Source: JADLFV01 sp964471555
GTDB lineage: Bacteria; Planctomycetota; Phycisphaerae; Phycisphaerales; Phycisphaeraceae
Direction: 5' to 3'
DNA length: 27,338 bases
Assembly (NCBI GenBank): GCA_964471555.1
Contig: CAYYGM010000054.1
Location: forward strand, 1 to 27,338
The notes beneath the pieces are model-generated. The model did no database searches and was not told where the DNA came from. It saw only the letters and a program-made list of their open reading frames with translations. Position numbers and translations under genes: made by a program. The first letter of the stretch is position 1. Every line of letters starts with the position of its first letter. Of the stretch, positions 1 to 7,921 are shown piece by piece.

Positions 1-141
1 GCCCACCCACACCGGGGCCACGTCGATCACCTGGCGCACCACCGGCTCAGCGCCGTCTTCTGCCGCGGCCGGCAGACGAATCGCAACGACCGCGACCACC
101 ATCAGCAAACAGTGCCGCCATGAGAAGCGATTGGAATCCAT
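1..141 (-). CDS. Secreted protein of unknown function, N-terminal part only
   Basis: An open frame reads from ATG at 141 to the window edge and gives 47 residues. Residues 1-10 are polar with two Arg, residues 11-22 are hydrophobic (LLMVVAVVAI), and the AAA/ED junction near residue 27 looks like a signal peptidase I site, so the product is probably exported. AGAGGGG lies 8-9 nt before the ATG and acts as a Shine-Dalgarno sequence. It is divergent from murC, with about 100 bp between the two starts. The rest of the protein is outside the window and its function cannot be told. Confidence 0.6.
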   Translation of the reverse strand, partial: MDSNRFSWRHCLLMVVAVVAIRLPAAAEDGAEPVVRQVIDVAPVWVG

Positions 142-232
142 GTTGGCCCCTCTACGATTTGATTGAAACAAAGTCCAATGGTCTCATGCTACCACGAGCC
201 GTCGTTGAATGCGATACGTTTTGTTTTTCCGA

Positions 233-238
233 TACAAT
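233..238 (+). promoter_or_regulatory. Putative -10 box (TACAAT) of murC
   Basis: TACAAT ends 5 nt before the murC ATG at 244, so transcription would start at or next to the start codon (leaderless mRNA). No -35 box at 17 bp was found; TTGAAT at 205-210 is 22 bp away. There is no Shine-Dalgarno sequence. The same arrangement recurs in this window. Confidence 0.35.
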
Positions 239-243
239 CAGGC

Positions 244-1653
244 ATGAGCATGACCCGCACCGACCCCGCTGCCGCCGGCTCGCGCCGCCTCCAACTCCAG
301 GGCCAACACCTGCACTTCGTCGGCATCGGCGGCTGCGGGATGAGCGGCCTGGCCCGCATCTGCCAGCAACAGGGCGCTGTCGTCACCGGCTGCGATGGAC
401 GCGAGTCCGACACCATGACCATGCTGCGCCAGGCGGGCATCACGGTGTCCACCGATCAGTCGGCCGAGGCCCTGCAATCCGACGTGGAGATGCTGGTGAT
501 CTCCGCAGCCATCGACCCCGCGCATGCCCAGGTCGTCGCCGCCCGCAAGCGCAACATCGTGGTCTTCAAGTACGCCCAACTGCTGGGCCTGCTCATGCTC
601 GGGCGCACGGCCGTGGCGGTGGCGGGGACGCACGGCAAAAGCTCCACCACCTCCATGCTCTCGCATATCCTCATCCAGGCCCAGCTCGACCCCACCATCA
701 TCGTCGGGGCCATCTGTCCCCAGATCGGCGGCGGCTGGCGCGTCGGCGGCAGTGACCTGATCGTGGCTGAGGCCTGCGAGTTCGATCGCTCGTTCCACAA
801 CTTCCATCCCACGCATGCGGTGATCCTCAACGTCGAAGCGGATCACCTGGATATCTACAAATCGCTGGAGGAGATCGTCGAAAGCTTCGCTCGCTTTGCC
901 CGCAAGACGCCCGATGCCTGCCAGGGCGGCACGCTGCTGATCAATCACGAGATGCCCCACCGTCTGCCCATCACGGCCGGCCTCGACTGTAAAGTGGAAA
1001 CCATCGGCTTCGCCCCGCAGGCGGACTGGCGCGTCGGCGTCAAGGACGACCTGGCCCGCCTGCATCACGGCGACGAAGTGATGATGGACTGGCGCTGCCC
1101 ACTTCCGGGGGAGCACATGGCCTACAACGCCGCCGCCGCCGCCGTCACCGCTCATCGCCTGGGTGCATCGTGGACCGACATCGCCGCCGCCCTGGAAAAC
1201 TTCCAGGGGCTCGAACGCCGCATGCAGCAGATGGGCACGCGCCAGGGCGTCAAAGTCATCGACGACTACGGCCACCATCCCACGGAAATCGACACCACCC
1301 TGCGCGCCCTGCGCCGCCACGAGAAACCGCAGCGCCTGATCTGCGTCTTTCAGCCGCACCAGCACAGCCGCACGCGCTTCCTGCTGGATGAGTTTGCCGC
1401 CAGCTTCAGTGCGGCTGACATTGTGATCGTGCCGGACATTTACTTCGTGCGCGACAGTGAAGTCGAGCGCCACGCGGTGACTGCCGCTGACCTGGTCGAT
1501 CGCCTGCGCAACCGCGGCGTCACCGCCATGCACATGCACCCGTTTGCCGCCATCGTCGAACAGTTACAGGTGATGACCCGCGAAGGCGACCTGGTGGTGA
1601 CCATGGGAGCCGGCGACGTGTGGAAGATCGCCAGGAATTTTCTGGGCACATGA
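244..1653 (+). CDS. murC: UDP-N-acetylmuramate--L-alanine ligase (Mur ligase)
   Basis: This 469-residue cytoplasmic enzyme joins L-alanine to UDP-MurNAc with ATP, the first step of the peptidoglycan stem peptide. The Mur ligase layout is complete: N-terminal Rossmann loop GIGGCGMSG (27-35), P-loop GTHGKSSTT (128-136), central EACEFDRSF and NVEADHLD segments, and C-terminal YGHHPTEI typical of the MurC/Mpl branch. Mpl, which recycles tripeptide, is the alternative; length and motifs suit MurC. Start 244 is chosen because homologs begin shortly before the GIGG loop and a -10-like TACAAT precedes it; ATG 250 is also possible. The stop overlaps the next start (ATGA). The LPG before HMAYN is encoded by a copy of the 11-mer repeat (1101-1111). 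The rest of the mur/fts cluster is not adjacent. Confidence 0.9.
   Translation: MSMTRTDPAAAGSRRLQLQGQHLHFVGIGGCGMSGLARICQQQGAVVTGCDGRESDTMTMLRQAGITVSTDQSAEALQSDVEMLVISAAIDPAHAQVVAARKRNIVVFKYAQLLGLLMLGRTAVAVAGTHGKSSTTSMLSHILIQAQLDPTIIVGAICPQIGGGWRVGGSDLIVAEACEFDRSFHNFHPTHAVILNVEADHLDIYKSLEEIVESFARFARKTPDACQGGTLLINHEMPHRLPITAGLDCKVETIGFAPQADWRVGVKDDLARLHHGDEVMMDWRCPLPGEHMAYNAAAAAVTAHRLGASWTDIAAALENFQGLERRMQQMGTRQGVKVIDDYGHHPTEIDTTLRALRRHEKPQRLICVFQPHQHSRTRFLLDEFAASFSAADIVIVPDIYFVRDSEVERHAVTAADLVDRLRNRGVTAMHMHPFAAIVEQLQVMTREGDLVVTMGAGDVWKIARNFLGT
1101..1111 (-). repeat. 11-mer CCCCCGGAAGT, copy 1 (in murC)
   Basis: Exact copy on the minus strand; the coding strand reads ACTTCCGGGGG and gives LPG. 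Confidence 0.9.
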
Positions 1654-2318
1654 GCACCATCATCCCCCGCACGCAACACGCCCCCGCCCTCGATGCCGAT
1701 GCGTGGCCCGCCGCACTGCAACTGGACATCGCCAGCTTCCATCCCGAAAGCAGCGAGCACCGGCCGCACACGCGCGTCAGCCTGCTGCACGATGGCGAGG
1801 CGATCTACATCCGTTTCGATGTCGATGACCGCTACGTGCGGGCTGTGGCGCAACAGCACCAGGAAATGGTCTGCCGCGACAGTTGCGTCGAAGCCTTCCT
1901 GCAACCCGTACCCGGCCGCGGCTACATCAACTTCGAGTTCAACTGCGGCGGCACCATGCTGGCCTATCACGTCCACGGCCAGTTCCGCCAAGGCCAGTAC
2001 ACGCCCGTCGCCGACGAATGGCTCCAGCGCATCGACGTGTTCGCCACACTGCCGCGCATCGTGGAACCGGAGATCAGCGACCCGGTGCAATGGCGTCTGG
2101 CCGCCCGTCTGCCGCTGGCCCTGTTCGAGCAGTATTTCGATCAACCGCGCGGCTCACAATGGCGCGGCAACTTCTTCAAGTGCGGCGACGAAACCTCCCA
2201 CCCGCACTGGGCGAGCTGGCAACCGGTCGGCGACAAGCTGGACTTTCATCAGCCCGAAAAGTTCGGCTACCTGACGCTGGAGCGATTCAGTTCGGTTCGT
2301 CCAGGCCGTACTGCTTGA
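1650..2318 (+). CDS. CBM9-like (DOMON-type) carbohydrate-binding domain protein
   Basis: The 222-residue product looks like a single beta-sandwich of the carbohydrate-binding family 9-like group: YIRFDVDDRYVRA, then RDSCVEAFLQP, FEFNCGGTMLAYH, and the closing WASWQPVG...FHQPEKFGYLTLE pattern. Such stand-alone domains are common in planctomycetes and are assumed to bind sugars or glycans. No signal peptide is visible, so it may be cytoplasmic, which is unusual for this fold. Its ATG shares bases with the murC TGA (ATGA), so translation is coupled to murC. The last 32 bp overlap the 3' end of the convergent response-regulator gene. The ligand is unknown. Confidence 0.7.
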   Translation: MSTIIPRTQHAPALDADAWPAALQLDIASFHPESSEHRPHTRVSLLHDGEAIYIRFDVDDRYVRAVAQQHQEMVCRDSCVEAFLQPVPGRGYINFEFNCGGTMLAYHVHGQFRQGQYTPVADEWLQRIDVFATLPRIVEPEISDPVQWRLAARLPLALFEQYFDQPRGSQWRGNFFKCGDETSHPHWASWQPVGDKLDFHQPEKFGYLTLERFSSVRPGRTA

Positions 2319-3717
2319 TCTTCTTGTAGAGCGTGGTGCGGTTGATGTCGAGTTGGCGGGCGGTTTCCTGGCGGTTCCAGTTGTTGGCTTCCAGGGCGGC
2401 CAGCAGAATGCGCCGCTCGGGATCCTTCATCGCTTCGGCCAGCGGCATCGGCGACCAGGAAAAGTCCGTGTCACCAGCCGCAAAGCCGCTGCGGCGGGCG
2501 ATGCGGTTAGCGGGACTGTTGCCCCAGGCCGGGTTGGTCAGCGTTTCGGGCAGGTCGGCCAGCTCAATCGTCGGGCCCTTGCTCAGCAGCACCGCGCGCT
2601 CGACCGCGTTCTCCAACTCGCGCACGTTGCCGGGCCAGTCGTGGGCCTGAAGCGCTGCCATGGCGTCCTCGCTGAAGCGGCGGTCGCGGCTCATCTCGTG
2701 GCAGAAGCGGGCGAGAAAATGCTCGGCCAGCAGTTGCACGTCGCCGGCACGTTCGCGCAGCGGCGGCAGCTTGATGTTCACCACGTTGATGCGATAGTAC
2801 AGATCCTCGCGGAAACGCCCTTCCTGCACCAGGTCGAACAGCGATTGGTTCGACGCCAGGATGAAGCGCACATCCACGGTGATCGTCTGCGTGGAGCCGA
2901 CCGGCTCGAACTGCTTTTCCTGCAGCACGCGCAGCAACTTCATCTGCAGGGCGGCGGTGGCGGAGTTGATTTCATCGATGAAGAGCGTGCCGCCGTCAGC
3001 CGCGAGGATTTTGCCGGTCTTGTCGCGGTCGGCCCCGGTGAATGAACCTTTGACGTGGCCGAACAGTTCACTTTCCAGCAGCGTTTCGGGAATCGAGCCG
3101 CAGCCGAAGGTGACGAACGGTTGATGGCGGCGCTCGCTGGCGGCATGAATGGCGCGGGCGACCAGCGTTTTGCCGGTGCCCGAGTCGCCGGTGATCAGCA
3201 CGGTGGATTTGCTGGGCGCCACCGCATCGATCAGGTCATAGACCTTCTGCATGCGATAGTCACCGCCCACCAGACTGCCCATCCCGAAGCGCTCGGCCAA
3301 CTGCCCGCGCAAGGTGGCGTTCTCAGCCAGCAGCGCCTGCTGGTTGACCGCCTTGCTCACCGCCAGGCGCAGCTCGTCGTCAACCAGCGGCTTGGTCAGA
3401 TAGTCCGCCGCGCCGAGCTTGACCGCTTCCACCGCCGACTCAATCTTGCCGAAGCCGGTGATCACGATGGGCACGATGGAGGAAAACCGCTTGCGCAGTT
3501 TCTTGAGCAGTTGCATCCCGTCGCAGCGCGGCATCATCAGGTCGGTGATAACGATGGAGAACGCGCCGTTGCCGGCCGCCTTCTCGATCATATGCAGCGC
3601 TTCGTCGCCATCGCCGGCCGTGGCGGTGGCGTAACCCTCAGCCTTGAGGAACTGGCTGAGCGATTCGGCGACCACGGGGTCGTCATCGACGATCAGGATG
3701 CGCACATTCTCGGACAT
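2287..3717 (-). CDS. Sigma-54-dependent response regulator (NtrC family)
   Basis: The 476-residue protein has three parts. The receiver domain (about 5-120) has the acidic pocket DDD at 11-13, phospho-acceptor D59 in ITDLMMP, and K109 in YLTKP. The AAA+ sigma-54 activation domain (about 148-385) has Walker A GDSGTGKT (177-184), the sigma-54 contact loop GSFTGA (224-229, a variant of GAFTGA) and Walker B GTLFIDEI. The C-terminal Fis-type helix-turn-helix contains RQETARQLDINRTTLYKKI. It should activate sigma-54 promoters on phosphorylation by a histidine kinase, but no kinase gene is in the window. The start is placed at MSENVRIL; an in-frame ATG at 3744 would add nine residues. No good Shine-Dalgarno sequence precedes either. 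Confidence 0.9.
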   Translation of the reverse strand: MSENVRILIVDDDPVVAESLSQFLKAEGYATATAGDGDEALHMIEKAAGNGAFSIVITDLMMPRCDGMQLLKKLRKRFSSIVPIVITGFGKIESAVEAVKLGAADYLTKPLVDDELRLAVSKAVNQQALLAENATLRGQLAERFGMGSLVGGDYRMQKVYDLIDAVAPSKSTVLITGDSGTGKTLVARAIHAASERRHQPFVTFGCGSIPETLLESELFGHVKGSFTGADRDKTGKILAADGGTLFIDEINSATAALQMKLLRVLQEKQFEPVGSTQTITVDVRFILASNQSLFDLVQEGRFREDLYYRINVVNIKLPPLRERAGDVQLLAEHFLARFCHEMSRDRRFSEDAMAALQAHDWPGNVRELENAVERAVLLSKGPTIELADLPETLTNPAWGNSPANRIARRSGFAAGDTDFSWSPMPLAEAMKDPERRILLAALEANNWNRQETARQLDINRTTLYKKIKQYGLDEPN

Positions 3718-3796
3718 CGTGTTGCGTTCCGACAACATGAACATCGGCCCGATCGGCGGGCTGGTTAATCAGACGTTGCGGATAATCAACAAAGGC

Positions 3797-3845
3797 CGCT
3801 CCACTTTGAGTGGAGCGTGCTGCCGCCCCATTGAAATGGGGCGGC
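3797..3845 (-). terminator. Two tandem perfect hairpins between genes
   Basis: CGCTCCACT (3797-3805) pairs with AGTGGAGCG (3809-3817) over a TTG loop, and GCCGCCCCAT (3822-3831) pairs with ATGGGGCGGC (3836-3845) over a TGAA loop. They lie just downstream of the minus-strand gene ending at 3874, with TTTGTTGATT following on that strand, so termination or 3'-end protection is the likeliest role. The U-tract is weak, so a regulatory leader for the response regulator is not excluded. Confidence 0.5.
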
Positions 3846-3873
3846 CTCTATGGGGCTCCGGGAGCTTTAATCC

Positions 3874-4284
3874 CTAGGAAGCCAGCGCATGGTCGAGCCA
3901 GTTGACCTGCTGCCAGAATTCGCGGCAGTCGGCCTTGCCCATGGGCACGATGCGGCAGCGATGCACGCCCTGACTGTGGATCTTGTGCAACGCCTTGTCC
4001 GCCAGTTGCCGGGCCAGGTCCAGGCCCTGGGAGCCGCCCCCGGAATCACTCCCGGAATCACCGCCCTCTTCGCTGAAGCCGACGTACAGGTCGATGCGGC
4101 CGTCGCCCACCTCGTGGGCCAGCGCCAGCCCGATGACCTTGTCATCGTCAGACGCCAGCAGGCTGACCGCGTAACGGACCTTGTCCGCGGTGGCGGGGCA
4201 ATTCATCGCCTTGGCGAAGTCCACCGCCTCCTGCACGCGATCAACCGGAAGCTCGATGATGCTCTGGCTCATCTGCGCCATCAT
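3874..4284 (-). CDS. Small cytoplasmic protein of unknown function
   Basis: The product has 136 residues, with no signal peptide or membrane segment. It starts with an acidic-amphipathic segment (IIELPVDRVQEAVDFAKAM), contains a beta-strand-like stretch (KVIGLALAHEVGDGRIDLYVGF), a Gly/Ser-rich acidic loop (GGDSGSDSGGG), then a helix and a strand (KALHKIHSQGVHRCRIVPMG) and a final FWQQVNWLDHAL. The ending, with a helix, a strand and FW, is reminiscent of GNAT acetyltransferases, but the acetyl-CoA loop is not recognisable, so no function is assigned. The start at 4284 is favoured because TGCAAT lies 7 nt upstream (leaderless pattern); ATGs at 4281 and 4272 are alternatives. Codon use matches its neighbours. 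Confidence 0.65.
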   Translation of the reverse strand: MMAQMSQSIIELPVDRVQEAVDFAKAMNCPATADKVRYAVSLLASDDDKVIGLALAHEVGDGRIDLYVGFSEEGGDSGSDSGGGSQGLDLARQLADKALHKIHSQGVHRCRIVPMGKADCREFWQQVNWLDHALAS

Positions 4285-4312
4285 CGGCTGGATTGCAGGC
4301 AGGGGTTAGGGG

Positions 4313-4423
4313 GGAGTAGGCAGTAGGGAGTAGGGGAGTAGGGTTCAGACCTTCGGCCAGTGAGGCGCTCCGTGGCACAGTAAATCGCGGGCAACAACCC
4401 TACTGCCTACTGCCTACTGCCTC
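4313..4423. repeat. Heptamer-armed inverted element A (GGCAGTA family)
   Basis: Left arm 4313-4343 consists of degenerate 7-bp units GGCAGTA/GGGAGTA. Right arm 4398-4423 is its reverse complement (TACTGCC units). The 54-nt spacer (4344-4397) is non-repetitive. The element fills the gap between the start of the small unknown gene and the ileS stop, and begins 3 nt beyond the ileS TGA. Same family as the element around the four-helix-bundle gene. Confidence 0.85.
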
Positions 4424-4426
4424 TCA

Positions 4427-7204
4427 TCACACCCCCACCGCATCGGCGTCACGGTCTGATAACCAGCCGCCGTCGCTGCGCTGTTTGACCGTGCCGTCAC
4501 GCTTCCACGAGCGATCGCAGCGCGGCTCGCTGCGCAGGTCCAGCACCTGCACACCCCCGCCCCCGGAAGTGGCAACCTCCACGCGACTGATGCCGCACAG
4601 GTCTGCCAGATCGACAGGATCGAAACCATCCAGCGCCACCTGCGACTGGTCGATGCGCAGGCCCAGGTCCAGCGGGTTGTCGATGCCGTTGGCCTGCCGG
4701 AATGCTTCGATCGCCCGAAGCCAGGCATCGCGGGCTTCCATCACCTGCGCCCAGGGCAGCGCGGAGGCGGCGAAAGCGATCTCGCTCTCCTGGGGCAACG
4801 TCTCCATGTGCACGCTGGCGTCCCCCGGAAGTTGGGGATTCAGCACCTTCCACGCTTCATCGGCCGTGTGTGGCAGCAATGGGGCAAGCAATCGGATCAA
4901 CGCCGAGGCGGTGCAGTGCATGGCCGCCTGCGCACTGCGGCGACGCGGGCTGTCGGGCTTATCGCAATACGTGCGGTCCTTGATGGCGGTCAGGTACACG
5001 GCCGAGAGCGTGTCGTTGCAGAAGTTGAACAACCGCTCGTGAATGCGACGGAACTCGAATCGCTCGTAGCAGCCGCGCACATCGTTGACCAACCCGCGCA
5101 GCTCGCCCATCAGCCACTTATCCAGTTCCATCAGCTCCGGCTGCTGTTGCTGGGGATCATAATCATTGAGGCTGCTCAGCAGGTATCGAATCGTGTTGCG
5201 CACCTTGCGATATTCTTCGCCGGCCAGCTTGAAGTAGCTTTCATCGACTTTGACGTCGTTGTCCGTGTTCAACGAACTGACCCACCAGCGGCAGACGTCC
5301 GCCCCGTAGTTCTTGAGCAGTTCCTCGACTTCGAGCGTGTTGCCGAGGCTCTTGGACATTTTTTTGCCGTCCTTGTCCACCATGAAGCCGTGGGTGAGCA
5401 CCGTCTTGAACGGCGACTGGCCGGTGACACCGATGGCCGGCAGCAGCGAAAGCTGGAACCAGCCGCGGTGCTGGTCGGAGCCTTCCAGGTAGAGGTCCGT
5501 GGGGAAAGCATCATTGCCGAAGCGCTGACGGATGACGGCATTCCAGGACGAGCCGGACTCGAACCAGACGTCGAAGATGTCGGCGGAAGGCTTGAGGGGT
5601 GAGGCTTGAGACTTGATCCAGTCGGGCGCGTCGGGATCTTCCTCGGGCTTGTAGTACTGGAGCAAATCTTCCGGGGGAGCGAGGAACCAGCAATCGGAGC
5701 CGTTCTCGCGCACAGTGCGAGCGACAGCGCGGACGGACGCGGCCGTCAGCAGCGGCGGACCATCCACACCTTCCGGGGGATAGAAAGCCGGGATGGGCAG
5801 ACCCCAGGCCCGTTGGCGAGATAAACACCAGTCGGGGCGCGAGTCCAACATGCCGCGCATGCGATTGCGGCCCCACTCGGGGATAAACTTCACATCCTTA
5901 GCCGTCACATCCAGCGCCCGCTGCCGCAATGTGCCGCCGTTCTTGAACGGCTTGTTGACATCAACGAACCACTGCTCGGTCGCCCGAAAGATCACCGGCG
6001 TCTTACCACGCCAGTCGTGCGGATAGCTGTGGGTGAACTTGTGCTCATGGAACATGTGCCCGCTCTCGCGCAGCCTGGCACAAACCAATTCGTTGGCTTC
6101 CCACACACTTTTGCCTTGCAGCCACTGCGGTGCGGTGTTGTCGAAAGTGCCGTCCTCACGCACGGGGCAGTAGATGTCGAGCCCTTCGCGCAGGCCGGTC
6201 TGGTAGTCCTCGACGCCGTGCCCCGGCGCGGTGTGCACGAGGCCGGTGCCGTCTTCGAGCGTCACGTAATCAGCGGCAACGACTTTGCTCACACGATCGA
6301 TGAAGGGATGGCGATATTCCAGGCCCAGCAGCTCGCTGCCTTTGCAGGTCTTGCTTGGGGCGACATCGGATTTGAGGATCTGCTTGGCCAGTTCGCAGGC
6401 AAGGATGACAGGTTTGCCGTTGACCTGGTATTGGCCGTACTCGTAGGACGGATGCACAGCCACGGCGAGGTTGGCGGGCAAAGTCCACGGCGTCGTAGTC
6501 CAGATCATCAACGCCCCATCGCCATCGACGCGATCGAAGGTGACAAACACGCTCGTATCTTCCCGGTCGTAATACTCCAACTCCGCATCCGCCAGCGCGG
6601 TGCGGTTTTCGATTGACCAGTGCACTGGCTTCAAGCCGCGATAGACCAGACCCGCTTCGACCAGGTCGGCGAAGACCTCAAGTGTTGCCGCTTCGTAGGC
6701 TGGGTTCATGGTGAGGTACGGTTCGTCGTAGTCCGCCATAGTGAGCAAGCGCTGCATCTGGCCGCTCTGGAGTTTGACGAACTTCTCAGCGGAGGTTTTG
6801 CACTTGCGCCGCACCTGGATCGGCTGCATCTCGCGTGCAGCGGGGCCGAGTTCCTGCATCACCTTGTGCTCGATGGGCAGGCCGTGGCAGTCCCAGCCGG
6901 GCACGTAGGGGCATTGGTAGTCGAGCATCAACCGACTGCGCACGACGAAGTCCTTGAGACACTTGTTGAGCAGGTGCCCGAGGTGGATGGAGCCGTTGGC
7001 ATAGGGCGGGCCGTCGTGGAAAACGTAGCGGGGGCGGCCGCGCTGGGCCCGGTCCTTCTGAATGCGGGCGTAGAGGTTGATCTTGTGCCAGCGTTTCTGG
7101 CTGGCGGGTTCGGTCTGCACCAGGTTGGCCTTCATGGCGAAGGCGGTCTTGGGCAGGTTGAGGGTGGATTTGTAGGACTTCTTTTCGGTGCTGGGATCGG
7201 ACAT
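4427..7204 (-). CDS. ileS: Isoleucyl-tRNA synthetase
   Basis: The 925-residue class I synthetase charges tRNA-Ile with isoleucine. The HIGH box is HLGH (74-77), the KMSKS box is at 615-619, and the editing domain between them contains the usual TTTPWTLPANLAVAV segment. The N-terminus (YKSTLNLPKTAFAMKANL) matches the bacterial type. At the C-terminus the zinc-binding module is degenerate: only one Cys remains in RCDRSWKRD, where E. coli-type enzymes have four. The gene carries two exact copies of the 11-mer repeat (4560-4570, 4822-4832) and two near copies (5668-5677, 5770-5779). No Shine-Dalgarno sequence precedes the ATG; TAAACT lies 9 nt upstream. It reads in the same direction as its HYExxE-like and hisS neighbours. 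Confidence 0.95.
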   Translation of the reverse strand: MSDPSTEKKSYKSTLNLPKTAFAMKANLVQTEPASQKRWHKINLYARIQKDRAQRGRPRYVFHDGPPYANGSIHLGHLLNKCLKDFVVRSRLMLDYQCPYVPGWDCHGLPIEHKVMQELGPAAREMQPIQVRRKCKTSAEKFVKLQSGQMQRLLTMADYDEPYLTMNPAYEAATLEVFADLVEAGLVYRGLKPVHWSIENRTALADAELEYYDREDTSVFVTFDRVDGDGALMIWTTTPWTLPANLAVAVHPSYEYGQYQVNGKPVILACELAKQILKSDVAPSKTCKGSELLGLEYRHPFIDRVSKVVAADYVTLEDGTGLVHTAPGHGVEDYQTGLREGLDIYCPVREDGTFDNTAPQWLQGKSVWEANELVCARLRESGHMFHEHKFTHSYPHDWRGKTPVIFRATEQWFVDVNKPFKNGGTLRQRALDVTAKDVKFIPEWGRNRMRGMLDSRPDWCLSRQRAWGLPIPAFYPPEGVDGPPLLTAASVRAVARTVRENGSDCWFLAPPEDLLQYYKPEEDPDAPDWIKSQASPLKPSADIFDVWFESGSSWNAVIRQRFGNDAFPTDLYLEGSDQHRGWFQLSLLPAIGVTGQSPFKTVLTHGFMVDKDGKKMSKSLGNTLEVEELLKNYGADVCRWWVSSLNTDNDVKVDESYFKLAGEEYRKVRNTIRYLLSSLNDYDPQQQQPELMELDKWLMGELRGLVNDVRGCYERFEFRRIHERLFNFCNDTLSAVYLTAIKDRTYCDKPDSPRRRSAQAAMHCTASALIRLLAPLLPHTADEAWKVLNPQLPGDASVHMETLPQESEIAFAASALPWAQVMEARDAWLRAIEAFRQANGIDNPLDLGLRIDQSQVALDGFDPVDLADLCGISRVEVATSGGGGVQVLDLRSEPRCDRSWKRDGTVKQRSDGGWLSDRDADAVGV
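4560..4570 (+). repeat. 11-mer CCCCCGGAAGT, copy 2 (in ileS)
   Basis: Exact copy, antisense to ileS; the gene reads it as TSGG. Confidence 0.9.
4822..4832 (+). repeat. 11-mer CCCCCGGAAGT, copy 3 (in ileS)
   Basis: Exact copy, antisense to ileS; the gene reads it as LPG. It is followed by TGGGG, so CCCC/GGGG could pair. Confidence 0.9.
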
Positions 7205-7259
7205 AGTCGGGATAGTTTAGCCGCTGACCGCGAATTTCGCCGGGTTGCGTGGAAGCCCC

Positions 7260-7270
7260 ACTTCCGGGGG
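7260..7270 (-). repeat. 11-mer CCCCCGGAAGT, copy 4 (intergenic)
   Basis: Exact copy directly after the stop codon of the HYExxE-like gene, followed by GGGG. Confidence 0.9.
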
Positions 7271-7780
7271 TCAAAGCAACTGCTTCAGGGGCACGGCGAT
7301 GCGCCCGAAGACCTCGGCGGGGATGGACACCGTGTCCCACTTGGCGCTGCGCGGCCGCAGGTGCGGCTCGTAATCGTCCAGCTTCACCGCCAGCACGCTG
7401 TACCAGCGATCGCCAAACTCGAACACCTCCATGAACAGCGCATCCGGCGGCGGTGCATCGCACCAGAACAGAAACACGAACGCCGACGCAAAGCCGCGCC
7501 CGAAGATCGACGACCACTGCTTCAGACAACGCACGTCATCGCGCGTCACCCAGTTCTGTAAACTCTTGCCCGTCTTGCCCGAGTGCTTGCGGCCTTTGAC
7601 GTCGATCAGCAGGTTGTCGCCCGATTCGCTGTAGACCACGAAGTCGAAGCTCTTGAGCTTGATCTGCTCGCTGCGCCCGGCCAGGGCACGTTTGGCTTCG
7701 TCCACGGCCACGTAGGGGATGCCGTTGCTGCGAAGATAATGCTCAAACGCCCGGTCGTAGTGGAAGCGGCGATGGGCCAC
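7271..7780 (-). CDS. HYExxE-family-like protein, possible PD-(D/E)xK nuclease fold
   Basis: The 169-residue protein begins with AHRRFHYDRAFEHYLRSNGI, close to the signature that names the planctomycetal HYExxE family (here HYD rather than HYE). It continues with SFDFVVY and NLLIDVKGRK. The order E/D, then D, then DVKG with a Lys is what a PD-(D/E)xK nuclease core looks like, so DNA or RNA processing is conceivable, but this is inference. The start is GTG at 7780: TACAAT lies 6 nt upstream and no Shine-Dalgarno sequence exists. An exact copy of the 11-mer repeat (7260-7270) abuts the stop codon. It sits between hisS and ileS on the same strand, but element C separates it from hisS. Confidence 0.75.
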   Translation of the reverse strand: MAHRRFHYDRAFEHYLRSNGIPYVAVDEAKRALAGRSEQIKLKSFDFVVYSESGDNLLIDVKGRKHSGKTGKSLQNWVTRDDVRCLKQWSSIFGRGFASAFVFLFWCDAPPPDALFMEVFEFGDRWYSVLAVKLDDYEPHLRPRSAKWDTVSIPAEVFGRIAVPLKQLL

Positions 7781-7786
7781 GGGGAG

Positions 7787-7792
7787 ATTGTA
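7787..7792 (-). promoter_or_regulatory. Putative -10 box (TACAAT) of the HYExxE-like gene
   Basis: TACAAT on the minus strand ends 6 nt before the GTG start at 7780, placing the transcript start on the start codon. No convincing -35 box was found; the upstream DNA is the heptamer array of element C. Confidence 0.4.
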
Positions 7793-7797
7793 GTGGG

Positions 7798-7921
7798 GAA
7801 TGACGAATGACGAAATTCGAATGACGAAACAAATTCCAATGACAAATGTCCGAAGATTTGGCCATTCGTCATTCGAGTTTAGCGGCTCGTGCCGCTGTTG
7901 AGGCCGTCGTCATTCGAGTTT
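7798..7921. repeat. Heptamer-armed inverted element C (GAATGAC family) with a conserved core
   Basis: Left arm 7798-7830 has GAATGAC units and right arm 7863-7880 has GTCATTC units. After the right arm comes a 27-nt core (7881-7907: AGCGGC, 4 nt, GCCGCTGTTG, then GGCCGT), followed by more right-arm sequence (7908-7921). Element K at 26151-26264 has the same plan and nearly the same core with a different heptamer. The hisS stop codon TGA lies inside the last arm. Confidence 0.85.

Noticed and set aside
238..1539. 433-residue open frame antisense to murC
   Set aside because: It is a shadow of a GC-rich gene: His/Val/Gln/Asp-rich without family pattern, while the plus strand encodes an unmistakable MurC.
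4038..4058. Two CCCGGAATC sequences as 11-mer copies
   Set aside because: They share only CCCGGAA and end differently; they look like a short local duplication in the Gly/Ser-rich loop.
4313..4423. Heptamer arrays as a CRISPR array
   Set aside because: Units are 7 bp, without unique spacers between them, and no cas genes are present.
7606..7872. 88-residue minus-strand frame whose N-terminus reads through the GAATGAC array
   Set aside because: It is out of frame with the HYExxE-like gene and largely made of repeat-encoded residues.
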